Below are positions 10,311 to 20,406 of a DNA stretch of 64,000 nucleotides, piece after piece. The notes beneath the pieces were generated by a model that had not been told where the DNA came from, ran no database searches, and saw only the letters and a list, made by a program, of their open reading frames with translations. Made by a program: the position numbers and the translations under genes. Origin of the DNA: Stutzerimonas stutzeri (GTDB lineage Bacteria; Pseudomonadota; Gammaproteobacteria; Pseudomonadales; Pseudomonadaceae); NCBI RefSeq assembly GCF_024448695.1, contig NZ_JAMOHY010000013.1, positions 23,949 to 87,948 of the forward strand. The letters are read 5' to 3'. How positions within the stretch are numbered: the stretch's first letter is position 1; each line of letters begins with the position of its first letter.

Positions 10311-12683
10311 TTGGTAGAGTACGTAGTTTCCCTCGATAAGCTCGGCAACCATGATGTTGAGCGTGTAGGGGGCAAGAACGCCTCCCTGGGCGAGATGATC
10401 AGCAACCTTGCAGGTGCGGGCGTTTCAGTACCTGGTGGTTTCGCCACTACAGCGCAGGCCTATCGCGACTTCATGGAGCTCAGCGGTCTGAACGAGCAGA
10501 TCCACGCGCTGCTCGATGCGCTGGATGTGGATGACGTCAATGCCCTGGCCAAGGCCGGTGCGCAGATCCGTGGCTGGGTCATGTCTGCCGAGTTCCCGCC
10601 GAAGCTGGACGCCGATATCCGCGCTGCCTTCGCCGAAATGTCCGCTGGCAACGATAATCTGGCCGTTGCGGTGCGCTCCTCGGCAACTGCGGAAGACCTG
10701 CCGGATGCTTCCTTCGCTGGCCAGCAGGAAACCTTCCTCAATATTCGAGGCGTGGACAACGTGATCCGCGCCGCCAAGGAGGTATTTGCCTCCCTGTTCA
10801 ATGACCGCGCCATCGCCTATCGCGTGCATCAGGGCTTCGACCACAAACTGGTCGCCCTGTCAGCTGGCGTTCAGCGCATGGTCCGTTCGGAAACCGGTAC
10901 TGCAGGCGTGATGTTCACGCTGGATACCGAATCCGGCTTCCGTGACGTGGTATTCATCACTGGCGCCTATGGTCTGGGCGAAACCGTGGTTCAGGGCGCG
11001 GTGAATCCCGACGAGTTCTATGTACACAAGCACACCCTCGAGGCGGGTCGCCCGGCCATCCTGCGCCGCAATCTGGGCAGCAAGGCGATCAAGATGGTCT
11101 ATGGCGCCGAAGCCAGCGCTGGCAAGTCGGTCAAGACTGTCGATGTCGATCAGGCCGAGCGCATGCGCTTCTGCATTACCGATGAGGAGGTCAGTAACCT
11201 CGCTCGTCAGGCAATGATCATCGAAAAGCACTACGGTCGCCCGATGGATATCGAGTGGGCCAAGGATGGTGATGACGGTCAGCTGTATATCGTTCAGGCT
11301 CGTCCGGAAACCGTCAAAAGCCGTAGCAGCGCGAATGTCATGGAGCGCTACCTGCTGAAGGAAACGGGCACCGTGCTGGTCGAGGGCCGCGCCATTGGTC
11401 AGCGCATTGGCGCCGGCCCGGTGAAGATCATTCATGACGTGTCGGAAATGGATAAGGTCCAGCCGGGTGATGTACTGGTATCGGACATGACCGATCCGGA
11501 CTGGGAGCCAGTGATGAAGCGCGCCAGCGCGATCGTCACCAACCGTGGCGGTCGTACCTGCCACGCAGCAATCATCGCTCGCGAGCTGGGTATTCCGGCA
11601 GTCGTGGGCTGCGGTAATGCCACCGAACTGCTGAAAGATGGCCAGCGTGTCACCGTGACCTGTGCCGAAGGCGATACCGGCCTGATCTTCGAGGGCGAAC
11701 TGGGCTTCGATATCCGCCAGAACTCCATCGACGCCATGCCCGAACTGCCGTTCAAGATCATGATGAACGTCGGCAACCCGGATCGCGCATTCGATTTCGC
11801 CCAGCTACCCAACGAAGGCGTTGGTCTGGCTCGCCTGGAATTCATCATCAACCGCATGATCGGCGTGCATCCCAAGGCACTGCTGAATTTTGACGGCCTG
11901 CCGCCTGAAGTAAAAAACAGCGTCGAAAAGCGTATTGCCGGCTACGGTGATCCGGTGGATTTCTACGTCGAAAAACTGGTTGAGGGCGTCAGTACCCTGG
12001 CTGCGGCGTTCTGGCCGAAAAAAGTCATCGTGCGTCTGTCGGACTTCAAGTCAAACGAATACGCCAACCTGATCGGCGGCAAGCTCTACGAGCCGGAAGA
12101 AGAAAACCCGATGCTGGGTTTCCGCGGCGCATCGCGCTACATCAGTGAATCCTTCCGCGACTGCTTTGAGCTGGAATGCCGCGCGATGAGGAAGGTGCGC
12201 GATGTGATGGGGTTGACCAACGTCGAGCTGATGGTGCCTTTCGTGCGCACCCTGGGTGAGGCGTCGCAGGTCATCGACATCCTGGGTCAGTTCGGCCTCA
12301 AGCGCGGCGAGAATGGCCTGCGCATCATCATGATGTGCGAGCTGCCGTCCAACGCGCTGCTGGCCGACGAGTTCCTCGAGTTCTTCGATGGCTTCTCCAT
12401 CGGTTCCAACGACATGACCCAGCTGACGCTGGGGCTTGATCGCGACTCGGGCATCATTGCGCACCTCTTCGATGAGCGTAATCCAGCGGTCAAGAAACTG
12501 CTGGCCAGCGCCATCGAGGCCTGCAATAAGGCCGGGAAGTATGTCGGCATCTGTGGTCAGGGGCCGTCCGATCATCCGGATCTGGCCAAGTGGCTCATGG
12601 AGCAGGGCATTGAGAGCGTTTCGCTGAACCCGGACTCGGTACTCGACACCTGGTTCTTCCTCGCGGATGCCGAGGTCAACTGA
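10311..12683 (+). CDS. ppsA: Phosphoenolpyruvate synthase
   Basis: 790 residues. It converts pyruvate, ATP and water to PEP, AMP and Pi, the entry to gluconeogenesis from C3 compounds such as the pyruvate made by the neighbouring prp operon. The N-terminal ATP-grasp domain begins [19 protein letters not shown]. The central swivelling domain has [17 protein letters not shown] with catalytic His418, next to the Thr that PpsR would modify. The C-terminal PEP-binding barrel has [16 protein letters not shown] and GICGQGPSD. The start is a TTG codon at 10311: a GGAGAGATCACC site lies directly before it and [12 protein letters not shown] matches the family N-terminus. Confidence 0.96.
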   Translation: MVEYVVSLDKLGNHDVERVGGKNASLGEMISNLAGAGVSVPGGFATTAQAYRDFMELSGLNEQIHALLDALDVDDVNALAKAGAQIRGWVMSAEFPPKLDADIRAAFAEMSAGNDNLAVAVRSSATAEDLPDASFAGQQETFLNIRGVDNVIRAAKEVFASLFNDRAIAYRVHQGFDHKLVALSAGVQRMVRSETGTAGVMFTLDTESGFRDVVFITGAYGLGETVVQGAVNPDEFYVHKHTLEAGRPAILRRNLGSKAIKMVYGAEASAGKSVKTVDVDQAERMRFCITDEEVSNLARQAMIIEKHYGRPMDIEWAKDGDDGQLYIVQARPETVKSRSSANVMERYLLKETGTVLVEGRAIGQRIGAGPVKIIHDVSEMDKVQPGDVLVSDMTDPDWEPVMKRASAIVTNRGGRTCHAAIIARELGIPAVVGCGNATELLKDGQRVTVTCAEGDTGLIFEGELGFDIRQNSIDAMPELPFKIMMNVGNPDRAFDFAQLPNEGVGLARLEFIINRMIGVHPKALLNFDGLPPEVKNSVEKRIAGYGDPVDFYVEKLVEGVSTLAAAFWPKKVIVRLSDFKSNEYANLIGGKLYEPEEENPMLGFRGASRYISESFRDCFELECRAMRKVRDVMGLTNVELMVPFVRTLGEASQVIDILGQFGLKRGENGLRIIMMCELPSNALLADEFLEFFDGFSIGSNDMTQLTLGLDRDSGIIAHLFDERNPAVKKLLASAIEACNKAGKYVGICGQGPSDHPDLAKWLMEQGIESVSLNPDSVLDTWFFLADAEVN

Positions 12684-12695
12684 TCGCACCCAGAC

Positions 12696-12720
12696 AAAAA
12701 GGGCGAATTTCGCCCTTTTT
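12696..12720 (+). terminator. Intrinsic terminator after ppsA
   Basis: AAAAAGGGCGAA / TTCGCCCTTTTT: a near-perfect palindrome starting 12 bases after the ppsA stop, with a T-run ending 28 bases before the rraA ATG. Confidence 0.92.
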
Positions 12721-12747
12721 CGCACCAGCTACAACAAGGGGAATTCC

Positions 12748-13236
12748 ATGCAATATGTCACGCCTGATCTGTGCGATGCCTACCCTGAGCTGATTCAGGT
12801 AGTGGAGCCGATCTTCAGCAACTTCGGTGGTCGCGATTCCTTTGGCGGGCAGATCGTCACGGTCAAGTGCTTCGAGGACAACTCGCTGGTCAAGGAGCAG
12901 GTCGAGCTCGATGGTACCGGCAAGGTGATGGTGGTTGATGGTGGCGGTTCGCTGCGTTGCGCCTTGCTGGGTGACATGCTTGCCGAGAAGGCCGCACGTA
13001 ACGGATGGCACGGGTTGGTTATCTACGGCTGCATCCGCGACGTGGATATCGTCGCGCAGACCGATCTCGGGGTGCAGGCGCTGGCCAGTCATCCCTTGAA
13101 GAGCAATAAGCGTGGCGTGGGTGAGTTGAATATCCCAGTGACTTTTTGTGGTGTGACTTTCCGCCCTGGTGACTACCTGTATGCCGATAACAACGGCATC
13201 GTGGTGTCACCGGAGGCCTTGAAAATGCCTGATTGA
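12748..13236 (+). CDS. rraA: RraA-family protein (RNase E activity regulator / HMG aldolase fold)
   Basis: 162 residues, beginning [21 protein letters not shown]. RraA binds RNase E and damps mRNA decay in E. coli; close homologues also show 4-hydroxy-4-methyl-2-oxoglutarate aldolase activity. The conserved GHGGLVI-like stretch is present as [14 protein letters not shown], with SNKRGVGE and the terminal [13 protein letters not shown]. The ribosome site AAGGGGAATTCC precedes ATG 12748. A terminator on each side indicates a monocistronic gene. Confidence 0.9.
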   Translation: MQYVTPDLCDAYPELIQVVEPIFSNFGGRDSFGGQIVTVKCFEDNSLVKEQVELDGTGKVMVVDGGGSLRCALLGDMLAEKAARNGWHGLVIYGCIRDVDIVAQTDLGVQALASHPLKSNKRGVGELNIPVTFCGVTFRPGDYLYADNNGIVVSPEALKMPD

Positions 13237-13255
13237 GTTGCGCGTTCGGTCACAC

Positions 13256-13279
13256 AAGCCCGGCTAAGCCGGGCTTTTT
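13256..13279 (+). terminator. Intrinsic terminator after rraA
   Basis: AGCCCGGC (13257-13264), loop TAA, GCCGGGCT (13268-13275), followed by TTTT. It ends 19 bases before the cmaX start. Confidence 0.92.
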
Positions 13280-13297
13280 GCAATCTGAGAGGAAGCC

Positions 13298-14287
13298 ATG
13301 GTGGCTGATGACGAGAGGGGCCTGCTGCACGCCCTGGTGCTGGATGGGCAGGGTGGCGCCCGGCAGCTCATTTATGCGGATCTTGCCTCGCTGGAGTTGG
13401 TAGAGGGCGAAAGCCTTTGGCTGCATTGGGATCGCAGCCATACCCAGGCGCAGGCCTGGTTGCGCGAACAGAGTGGTTTGAGCGGTTTCGCCTGTGACGT
13501 ATTGCTTGAGGAAAACACACGACCGCGATTGCTGCCCTTGCCGGCTGACGAGCTGTTGCTGTTTTTGCGAGGCGTAAATCTGAATCCGGATGCCGAGCCT
13601 GAGGATATGGTTTCACTGCGGGTATTCGCTGATGCTCGCAGGGTTATTTCGCTGCGTCTGCGCCCGCTGCGCTCGACAGAATCGGTAATCGAGCAGCTGG
13701 CCGCAGGTGTCGGCCCGAAAACGGCGTCCGAGGTGCTGGTCAGCCTTGCGCAGGCATTGACCGATCGAGTGGACGATCTGGTCGCGCTGCTTGCCGAGAA
13801 AGTCGATGACGAAGAGGCACGGCTTGAAACCGACCCGCGCTATACGCCTCTGCAGGACAAGATCCTTACGCTACGCCGCCGCGCAGCCAGCCTGCGCCGG
13901 TTTCTCCTGCCGCAAAGCGAGATTTACGGGCAGTTGGCGCGCAGGCGGCTTCCCTGGTTCGTCGATGACGATACCGTTTACTGGAACGAGCTGAGTAACC
14001 ACCTGATCCGGTATCTCGAAGAGTTGGAACTGGTGCGCGAGCGGGCCAATCTGGTACTGGAAGCGGAGGAGCGCCGCATGCGGGAGCGGATGAATCGAAC
14101 CATGTATCTGCTCGGCATCATTACCGGCTTCTTTCTGCCAATGAGCTTTCTTACCGGCCTGCTTGGTATCAATGTCGGCGGTATTCCCGGCTCGGAGCAT
14201 CCTTATGGATTTGCCGTGGCATGCAGCCTGATCGCTGCTGTAGCTGTTTTTCAGTGGTGGGTATTCCGCCGCTTGAAATGGGTCTGA
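13298..14287 (+). CDS. cmaX: CorA/ZntB-type divalent cation transporter CmaX
   Basis: 329 residues. A long charged cytoplasmic part with a stalk helix (about 160-260, rich in Arg/Glu) is followed by two membrane helices at the C-terminus. The pore signature GINVGGIPG replaces CorA's GMN, pointing to the ZntB-like branch. In P. aeruginosa the same gene (PA1773) heads the cmaX-crfX-cmpX-sigX-oprF cluster, and synteny supports the name. The start ATG 13298 has AGAGGAAG before it. Transported ion is not decided by sequence; Mg or Zn are the family options. Confidence 0.88.
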   Translation: MVADDERGLLHALVLDGQGGARQLIYADLASLELVEGESLWLHWDRSHTQAQAWLREQSGLSGFACDVLLEENTRPRLLPLPADELLLFLRGVNLNPDAEPEDMVSLRVFADARRVISLRLRPLRSTESVIEQLAAGVGPKTASEVLVSLAQALTDRVDDLVALLAEKVDDEEARLETDPRYTPLQDKILTLRRRAASLRRFLLPQSEIYGQLARRRLPWFVDDDTVYWNELSNHLIRYLEELELVRERANLVLEAEERRMRERMNRTMYLLGIITGFFLPMSFLTGLLGINVGGIPGSEHPYGFAVACSLIAAVAVFQWWVFRRLKWV

Positions 14288-14385
14288 TGTGACTTTTCCG
14301 CGCAGGTGCCGTCTAGGGAAAGTAGCGTTTCGTCGGCTCGCAGCGAAACAGCAATAATCTCCTGATTGGAGTTAACGAGGTGAGC

Positions 14386-14631
14386 ATGGCCGATCCCTTT
14401 GAAGAATCCTTGCGCAATATGCTCAATACGCAGTCCGAGCATGACGATGACGCCTGCCTTGACCGGGTCTTGAAAACGGCTAACCGGCAGATCGGCCTAG
14501 GTGATCTGTTCGGCCTGATGGGGCACTGGCTGCAAACATTGCTGGTCGTGCTTAGCAGCGGCGCTTCCCGCACCTCAGTTACCACGCCGCTTGATACTTC
14601 TCATCCAACTACTCTCGACAAGGCTGATTGA
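14386..14631 (+). CDS. crfX: Small conserved protein CrfX
   Basis: 81 residues, MADPFEESLRNML..., acidic N-terminal half and a hydrophobic helix near residues 40-60 (IGLGDLFGLMGHWLQTLLVVL). Function unknown. Identified mainly by position between cmaX and cmpX, where P. aeruginosa has CrfX of similar size, and by the DPFEESL opening. A GTG six bases upstream is an alternative start; GAGG at 14377-14380 is well spaced for ATG 14386. The gene ends 2 bases before cmpX. Confidence 0.78.
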   Translation: MADPFEESLRNMLNTQSEHDDDACLDRVLKTANRQIGLGDLFGLMGHWLQTLLVVLSSGASRTSVTTPLDTSHPTTLDKAD

Positions 14632-14633
14632 TC

Positions 14634-15461
14634 ATGGAGTGGAGCCAAAGTCTGCTGGCAGCAATGAGTGCGCTCTGGGCGCCCATTGCTGCCTTCATTC
14701 CCCGCCTGTTTGGTGCGTTGCTGGTTGTCGCGATTGGCTTTCTGGTTGCCAAGTTGCTGGACACCCTGCTGTCCAAAGGACTGGCAAAGCTAGGGCTTGA
14801 TCGTCTGGTAGCCGGGACGGGCACAACCAAGCTCTTGGGACGTGCAGGTATTCGGGCCCCGATATCGACTCTGATTGGCAGGGTTGTCTACTGGTTCGTG
14901 CTGTTGATCTTTCTTGTTTCGGCGGCCGAGTCTCTTGGGCTGGCGCGGGTGTCAGCCACGCTCGATATGCTGGCGCTCTATGTGCCGAAGGTGTTTGGTG
15001 CGGGGTTGATCCTGCTTGCCGGTGTGCTGTTGGCCCAATTGGTCAGCGGCCTGGTACGCGGAGCAGCGGAGGGCGTTGGACTCGAATATGCCAGTGGCCT
15101 GGGGAGAATCGCCCAGGGGCTGGTAATCATCATCAGCATTTCGGTCGCGATTGGTCAGCTTGAAGTTAAAACCGAGTTGCTCAACTACGTCGTCGCCATC
15201 GCCCTTATCTCCGTCGGACTTGCCGTTGCGCTGGCCTTGGGGCTGGGTAGTCGTGAGCTGGTCAGCCAGATTCTTGCCGGCATTTATGTGCGAGAGCTTT
15301 ACGGAGTAGGGCAGCGCATTCGCCTTGAAGAGCTGGATATAGAAGGTGAGATCGAGGAAATCGGAACAGCGAAGACCTCGCTTTTGACGGACGAGGGTGA
15401 GCTGGTCTCGATTGCAAATAGAGTGCTGCTGGAGCAGCGGGTGGACAGCCGGCAGGCTTGA
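14634..15461 (+). CDS. cmpX: MscS-like mechanosensitive channel family protein CmpX
   Basis: 275 residues, inner membrane, with about five hydrophobic helices (roughly 12-38, 78-100, 115-140, 158-176, 183-207). A short soluble tail (RIRLEELDIEGEIEEIGTAK) resembles the beta domain of small-conductance mechanosensitive channels. P. aeruginosa CmpX sits in the same place upstream of sigX and influences SigX activity (recalled literature). The start follows the crfX stop by 2 bases, so translation is probably coupled. Confidence 0.87.
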   Translation: MEWSQSLLAAMSALWAPIAAFIPRLFGALLVVAIGFLVAKLLDTLLSKGLAKLGLDRLVAGTGTTKLLGRAGIRAPISTLIGRVVYWFVLLIFLVSAAESLGLARVSATLDMLALYVPKVFGAGLILLAGVLLAQLVSGLVRGAAEGVGLEYASGLGRIAQGLVIIISISVAIGQLEVKTELLNYVVAIALISVGLAVALALGLGSRELVSQILAGIYVRELYGVGQRIRLEELDIEGEIEEIGTAKTSLLTDEGELVSIANRVLLEQRVDSRQA

Positions 15462-15541
15462 TAATCTGTTAAAGTACGCTGCTATCTTCTTTGGTTCTCC
15501 ATGAATGCTGGCCATGACTTTGACAGCCGGTCCCGAGCGTC

Positions 15542-16132
15542 TTGACTAAAGCCCACTCACCCACCATGAGCTACGATCCGCGCCAACTTTCAGATGAAGA
15601 GTTGGTGCAACGAGCTCATGCCGAGCTGTTTCATATAACGCGCGCATATGAAGAGTTGATGCGACGATATCAGCGCACCCTCTTCAATGTTTGTGCTCGC
15701 TATCTGGGAAACGAACGAGACGCCGATGACGTATGTCAGGAGGTGATGCTGAAGGTTTTGTATGGCCTGAAGAACTTCGAGGGAAAATCGAAGTTTAAAA
15801 CATGGCTATATAGCATTACTTATAACGAGTGTATTACGCAGTATCGCAAGGAGCGCCGCAAACGTCGGCTGCTGGATGCCTTGAGTCTTGATCCGGTCGA
15901 GGAGGCTTGCGACGAAACGGCGCCTGTAGTGACTGAGAAGACCGGCCTTGAGCATTGGCTTGTGCATGTAAATCAGATAGATCGTGAGATTCTTGTTTTG
16001 CGTTTTGTTGCAGAACTGGAGTTCCAGGAGATCGCTGACATCATGCACATGGGCTTGAGCGCAACGAAGATGCGTTACAAACGGGCGCTCGATAAACTTA
16101 GAGAAAAATTTTCCGGGATAATTGAAACTTGA
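15542..16132 (+). CDS. sigX: ECF sigma factor SigX
   Basis: 196 residues. Region 2 (NVCARYLGNERDADDVCQEVMLKVLYGLKNF cut at region 2.4) and region 4 (EFQEIADIMHMGLSATKMRYKRALDKLRE) are both intact. SigX responds to envelope stress and drives oprF and membrane-lipid genes in P. aeruginosa. I placed the start at TTG 15542 because the extra residues LTKAHSPTMSYDPRQLS resemble the P. aeruginosa N-terminus; ATG 15566 is the alternative and neither has a strong ribosome site. No anti-sigma gene is adjacent, as in P. aeruginosa. Confidence 0.92.
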   Translation: MTKAHSPTMSYDPRQLSDEELVQRAHAELFHITRAYEELMRRYQRTLFNVCARYLGNERDADDVCQEVMLKVLYGLKNFEGKSKFKTWLYSITYNECITQYRKERRKRRLLDALSLDPVEEACDETAPVVTEKTGLEHWLVHVNQIDREILVLRFVAELEFQEIADIMHMGLSATKMRYKRALDKLREKFSGIIET

Positions 16133-16232
16133 TGGCTTGAAGTTGTCATATAGACAGCGAACAGCCTGGGTTTTCAGTTAGCCGGGTTTCCTTAGATTGT
16201 TCTGATACAAACCACCAGATGGGGATTTACGG

Positions 16233-17222
16233 ATGAAGCTTAAAAACACCTTGGGCGTTGCGATTGGCTCCCTGATTGCCGCCACTTCTTTCAGCGCGCT
16301 GGCTCAGGGCCAAGGCGCCGTTGAGGTGGAAGCATTCGGCAAGCACTATTTCACCGACAGCTCGCGTGACGTGCAACGTGATGGTGAACTATATGGCGCT
16401 GGCATCAGCTACTTCCTGACCGAAGATGTGTCGCTTGGCCTGTCCTATGGCGAATACCATGACCTGACCTCCCAGGATCCAGTGGGCGCCGGTGGTCACA
16501 AGAATATCAAGGGCAGCCTGACTGCGCTTGATGCTACCTACCACTTCGGTCAACCAGGCGTTGGTCTGCGTCCTTATGTATCCGCTGGCGCTGCTCACCA
16601 GAGCATCGGGCAGGCTGATCGTGGTGGCCGTGACAGCAGCACTTTCGCTAACGTTGGAACCGGTCTGAAGTACTACTTCACCGAGAACTTCTTTGCCAAG
16701 GCCAGCGTTGATGGCATGTATAACATCGATGCAGACGAAGCCGAGTGGATGGCTGGGCTGGGTGTAGGCCTGAACTTCGGCGGCACCACTCGCCAGGTTG
16801 CTCAGGTAGAGCCGACCCCAGAGCCGGCACCGGCTCCGATCGTCGACACCGAGCCAGAGCCAGAACCAGAACTGGTTCGCGTCGAGCTGGATGTGAAGTT
16901 CGACTTCGACAAGGCCCGAGTTCGTGAAGAAAGCTACAGCGACATCAAGAACCTGGCTGACTTCATGCAGCAGTACCCGCAAACCAGCACCACTGTTGAA
17001 GGTCACACCGACTCCGTAGGTACCGACCAATACAACCAGCGTCTGTCCGAGCGTCGTGCTTCGGCCGTCCGCGAAGTACTGGTCAACCAGTATGGTGTAG
17101 AAAGCCAGCGTGTTGATTCGGTTGGCTACGGCGAGTCCCGCCCGGTTGCTGATAACAGCACCGAGGAAGGCCGTCAGATCAACCGTCGCGTTGAAGCTGA
17201 AGTAGAAGCTCAGGTTCGCTGA
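16233..17222 (+). CDS. oprF: Major outer-membrane porin OprF
   Basis: 329 residues. Signal peptide residues 1-24 (...FSALAQ), an N-terminal eight-strand beta-barrel (about 25-185), a Pro/Glu hinge (EPTPEPAPAPIVDTEPEPEPE) and an OmpA-like peptidoglycan-binding domain (about 220-329; VEGHTDSVGTDQYNQRLSERR and GYGESRP). It links outer membrane to cell wall and acts as a slow general porin. There is no cysteine in the whole protein, whereas P. aeruginosa OprF has four near the hinge. Located 100 bases downstream of sigX, its expected activator. Confidence 0.96.
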   Translation: MKLKNTLGVAIGSLIAATSFSALAQGQGAVEVEAFGKHYFTDSSRDVQRDGELYGAGISYFLTEDVSLGLSYGEYHDLTSQDPVGAGGHKNIKGSLTALDATYHFGQPGVGLRPYVSAGAAHQSIGQADRGGRDSSTFANVGTGLKYYFTENFFAKASVDGMYNIDADEAEWMAGLGVGLNFGGTTRQVAQVEPTPEPAPAPIVDTEPEPEPELVRVELDVKFDFDKARVREESYSDIKNLADFMQQYPQTSTTVEGHTDSVGTDQYNQRLSERRASAVREVLVNQYGVESQRVDSVGYGESRPVADNSTEEGRQINRRVEAEVEAQVR

Positions 17223-17240
17223 TACCTGCCTGAACTGCTG

Positions 17241-17278
17241 AAACCCGGTCCTGCATAACATGCAGGACCGGGTTTTTT
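17241..17278 (+). terminator. Strong intrinsic terminator of oprF
   Basis: AAACCCGGTCCTGCAT (17241-17256) pairs perfectly with ATGCAGGACCGGGTTT after a 3-base loop and runs into six T. It starts 19 bases after the stop, as expected for a very highly expressed gene. Confidence 0.95.
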
Positions 17279-17328
17279 ATTGGTGAAAAGATAAGTTTTG
17301 ATGCATAGCCGGTTTAATCACAGGCATA

Positions 17329-17363
17329 AAAATGCCCGCATCTTTCGATGCGGGCATTTTTTT
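17329..17363. terminator. Terminator of acnB (minus strand), symmetrical
   Basis: AAAATGCCCGCATC, loop TTTC, GATGCGGGCATTTTTTT. A/T-runs flank both sides, so it serves acnB reading leftward and can back up the oprF terminator on the plus strand. Confidence 0.92.
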
Positions 17364-17411
17364 CGCTGTCCGAGCTACCGGATCAGGTAGCTCATCTTGC
17401 GAGGTTCAGCT

Positions 17412-20021
17412 TCAGACTTCGAGGACCTGGATCTTGGCCTTCTCCGCAGACTCACGGAATTCGGCGATCTGGTCGAAGCTCAGATAGCGATAGATATCGG
17501 CAGACATGGTGTCGATTTCCTTCGCGTACTGCATGTACTCCTCGACAGTCGGCAGTCTGCCGATGATCGAGGCGACCGATGCCAGTTCGGCAGAGGACAG
17601 GTACACGTTGGTCGCATCACCCAGACGGTTCGGGAAGTTACGAGTGGAGGTGGATACCACGGTCGAACCGGTCTGTACACGTGCCTGGTTACCCATGCAC
17701 AGCGAGCAGCCCGGCATTTCCATGCGTGCGCCAGCCTTGCCGTAGATGCCGTAGTAGCCTTCTTCGGTCAGTTGGTGAGCATCCATCTTGGTCGGCGGAG
17801 CCAGCCACAGACGGGTTGGAATACCGCCCTTGACCTTCTCCAGCAGCTTGCCGGCAGCACGGAAGTGACCGATGTTGGTCATGCACGAACCGATGAAGAC
17901 TTCATCGATCTTCTCACCGGCAACGGTGGAGAGCAGTCGGGCATCGTCCGGATCGTTCGGTGCGCACAGGACCGGCTCCTTCACGTCGGCCAGATCGATT
18001 TCGATCACGGCAGCGTATTCGGCGTCCTTGTCGGCTTCCAGCAGATTTGGCTTGGCCAGCCAGGCTTCCATCGCCTGGGCGCGACGCTCCAAGGTGCGCG
18101 GATCGCCGTAGCCTTCGCTGATCATCCAGCGCAGCAAGGTGATGTTGGACTTCAGGTACTCGGCGATGGCTTCTTCCGGCAGCTTGATGGTGCAGCCGGC
18201 TGCGGAACGTTCGGCGGAGGCATCGGACAGCTCGAAGGCTTGTTCAACGGTCAGGTTGTTCAGGCCTTCGATTTCCAGGATGCGACCAGAGAAGATGTTC
18301 TTCTTGCCCTTCTTCTCGACAGTCAGCATGCCTTCCTGAATGGCGTAGTAGGGGATGGCATGAACCAGGTCACGCAGGGTGATGCCCGGTTGCATTTCGC
18401 CCTTGAAGCGCACCAGTACCGACTCCGGCATGTCCAGCGGCATGACGCCGGTGGCGGCAGCGAAGGCTACCAGACCGGAACCAGCCGGGAAGGAGATGCC
18501 CATCGGGAAGCGGGTGTGCGAGTCGCCACCAGTGCCAACGGTATCCGGCAGCAGCATGCGGTTCAGCCAGCTGTGGATGATGCCGTCGCCTGGGCGCAGG
18601 GAGACGCCGCCGCGGTTCTGAATGAAGTCCGGCAGCGTGTGATGGGTATTGACATCGATCGGCTTCGGATAGGCTGCAGTGTGGCAGAAGGACTGCATCA
18701 CCAGGTCAGCGGAGAAGCCCAGGCAGGCCAGGTCTTTCAGCTCGTCGCGGGTCATCGGGCCAGTAGTATCCTGGGAGCCGACGGTGGTCATCTTTGGTTC
18801 GCAATAGGTGCCCGGGCGTACGCCCTTGCCTTCTGGGAGACCGCAGGCGCGGCCGACCATCTTCTGTGCCAGGGTGAAGCCCTTGCCGCTGTCAGCCGGA
18901 GCAACCGGCATCTTGAACAGGTTGGCCGGGCCAAGACCCAGTTCAGCGCGCGCCTTGTCGGTCAAACCGCGACCGATGATCAGCGGGATACGGCCGCCGG
19001 CGCGGACTTCGTCCAGCAGCACGTCAGTTTTCAGTTCAAAGGTGGTGACCAGCTCGTCGCTGCCATGACGGCGTACTTCGCCCTTGTACGGGTACACGTC
19101 GATGACGTCGCCCATGGCCAGGTTGGTGCAGTCGAATTCGATCGGCAGGGCGCCAGCGTCTTCCATGGTGTTGTAGAAGATCGGAGCAATCTTGGTGCCG
19201 AAGCAGAAACCACCGGCGCGCTTGTTCGGTACGTTCGGGATGTCATCACCGAAGAACCACAGCACGGAGTTGGTGGCGGATTTACGAGAAGAGCCAGTGC
19301 CGACCACGTCACCGACGTAGGCAACCGGGAAGCCTTTGGCTTTCAATGCTTCCATCTGCTTGATCGGGCCGACAGAACCGGGAGCGTCGGGCTCGATGCC
19401 GTCACGGGCCATCTTCAGCATGGCCAGGGCGTGCAGCGGGATGTCAGGGCGCGACCAGGCATCCGGAGCAGGGGACAGATCGTCGGTGTTGGTTTCGCCG
19501 GTCACCTTGAATACGGACAGGGTGATCTTCTCAGCCAGCGCTGGGCGGTTCTGGAACCACTCGCCGTCAGCCCAGGACTGCAGCACGGCCTTGGCGTTGG
19601 CATTGCCGGCCTTGGCTTTTTCGGCAACGTCGTGGAAGGCGTCGAACATCAACAGGGTGTGCTTGAGTTGCTCGGCAGTCACACCGGCCAGTTCGGCATC
19701 ATCCAGCAGCTCGACCAGGGTGGCGATGTTGTAGCCGCCCTGCATTGTGCCCAGCAGCTCAACGGCGCGTTGCTTGTTGATCAGTGGGGAAGTCGCTTCG
19801 CCCTTGGCAATGGCGGAGAGGAAACCGGCCTTGACATAGGCAGCTTCGTCGACACCTGCCGGGACGCGATTGGTGATCAGGTCAAGCAGGAAGGCTTCTT
19901 CACCTGCCGGTGGGTTTTTCAGCAGTTCGATCAGGCCTGCGGTCTGCTCGGCGTTCAGCGGCTGGGGCACGACGCCCTGGGCGGCACGCTCTTCTACGTG
20001 TTTGCGATAGGCTTCAAGCAC
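17412..20021 (-). CDS. acnB: Bifunctional aconitate hydratase 2 / 2-methylisocitrate dehydratase AcnB
   Basis: 869 residues, the main TCA-cycle aconitase. The N-terminal HEAT-like domain opens [20 protein letters not shown]. Swivel and catalytic domains follow, with [4Fe-4S] ligands in [14 protein letters not shown] and [11 protein letters not shown]. AcnB can also hydrate 2-methylaconitate to 2-methylisocitrate, complementing AcnD/PrpF from this window. The start is GTG at 20021, supported by the family N-terminus and GAGGG about 10 bases upstream. It is preceded by a structured 385-base gap containing nested inverted repeats. Confidence 0.96.
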   Translation of the reverse strand: MLEAYRKHVEERAAQGVVPQPLNAEQTAGLIELLKNPPAGEEAFLLDLITNRVPAGVDEAAYVKAGFLSAIAKGEATSPLINKQRAVELLGTMQGGYNIATLVELLDDAELAGVTAEQLKHTLLMFDAFHDVAEKAKAGNANAKAVLQSWADGEWFQNRPALAEKITLSVFKVTGETNTDDLSPAPDAWSRPDIPLHALAMLKMARDGIEPDAPGSVGPIKQMEALKAKGFPVAYVGDVVGTGSSRKSATNSVLWFFGDDIPNVPNKRAGGFCFGTKIAPIFYNTMEDAGALPIEFDCTNLAMGDVIDVYPYKGEVRRHGSDELVTTFELKTDVLLDEVRAGGRIPLIIGRGLTDKARAELGLGPANLFKMPVAPADSGKGFTLAQKMVGRACGLPEGKGVRPGTYCEPKMTTVGSQDTTGPMTRDELKDLACLGFSADLVMQSFCHTAAYPKPIDVNTHHTLPDFIQNRGGVSLRPGDGIIHSWLNRMLLPDTVGTGGDSHTRFPMGISFPAGSGLVAFAAATGVMPLDMPESVLVRFKGEMQPGITLRDLVHAIPYYAIQEGMLTVEKKGKKNIFSGRILEIEGLNNLTVEQAFELSDASAERSAAGCTIKLPEEAIAEYLKSNITLLRWMISEGYGDPRTLERRAQAMEAWLAKPNLLEADKDAEYAAVIEIDLADVKEPVLCAPNDPDDARLLSTVAGEKIDEVFIGSCMTNIGHFRAAGKLLEKVKGGIPTRLWLAPPTKMDAHQLTEEGYYGIYGKAGARMEMPGCSLCMGNQARVQTGSTVVSTSTRNFPNRLGDATNVYLSSAELASVASIIGRLPTVEEYMQYAKEIDTMSADIYRYLSFDQIAEFRESAEKAKIQVLEV

Positions 20022-20072
20022 AGTTTATTACCCTCATCATTGGTCCCTTGGGTGTTTCGGGACGCGCATCCG

Positions 20073-20190
20073 GAAGCTGTTTTCAAAGTTTTACGTTGGC
20101 TTGAGGTGCTGGATGCGCTGGTTAGAGGGATCTGCGCATCCAGCAAGTGGGCCGGTTCAACTGTGCTCGTGACGCTTTGAAAACAGCTTC
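20073..20190. repeat. Nested inverted repeats in the acnB 5' region
   Basis: Outer arms GAAGCTGTTTTCAAAG (20073-20088) and its exact complement CTTTGAAAACAGCTTC (20175-20190) enclose inner arms TGCTGGATGCGC (20107-20118) and GCGCATCCAGCA (20134-20145), also perfect. On the minus strand this lies 52-169 bases upstream of the acnB GTG. It could be a structured leader RNA, a cruciform, or a decayed miniature element. The rest of the 20022-20406 gap shows no gene. Confidence 0.7.
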
Positions 20191-20406
20191 GTACGGATTG
20201 TGGCGCCGAAAACGGCGGGCCGATTCTACTGGAACGGGGCCATAAAGTTAAGTGAGCGGCTGCGGCGGCAGAGCATGACAGGCGCATTCCGACTGCTGTA
20301 ACAAGGTGTCGAGGCCAGGTTTTGCGCGGCCTCCGGTCTGCTTCGAGCAATTCGACGGTGACCCGGCTAGGACAAAAGTCTAAGATGCTGGGCTGTTCTC
20401 CGGTTC

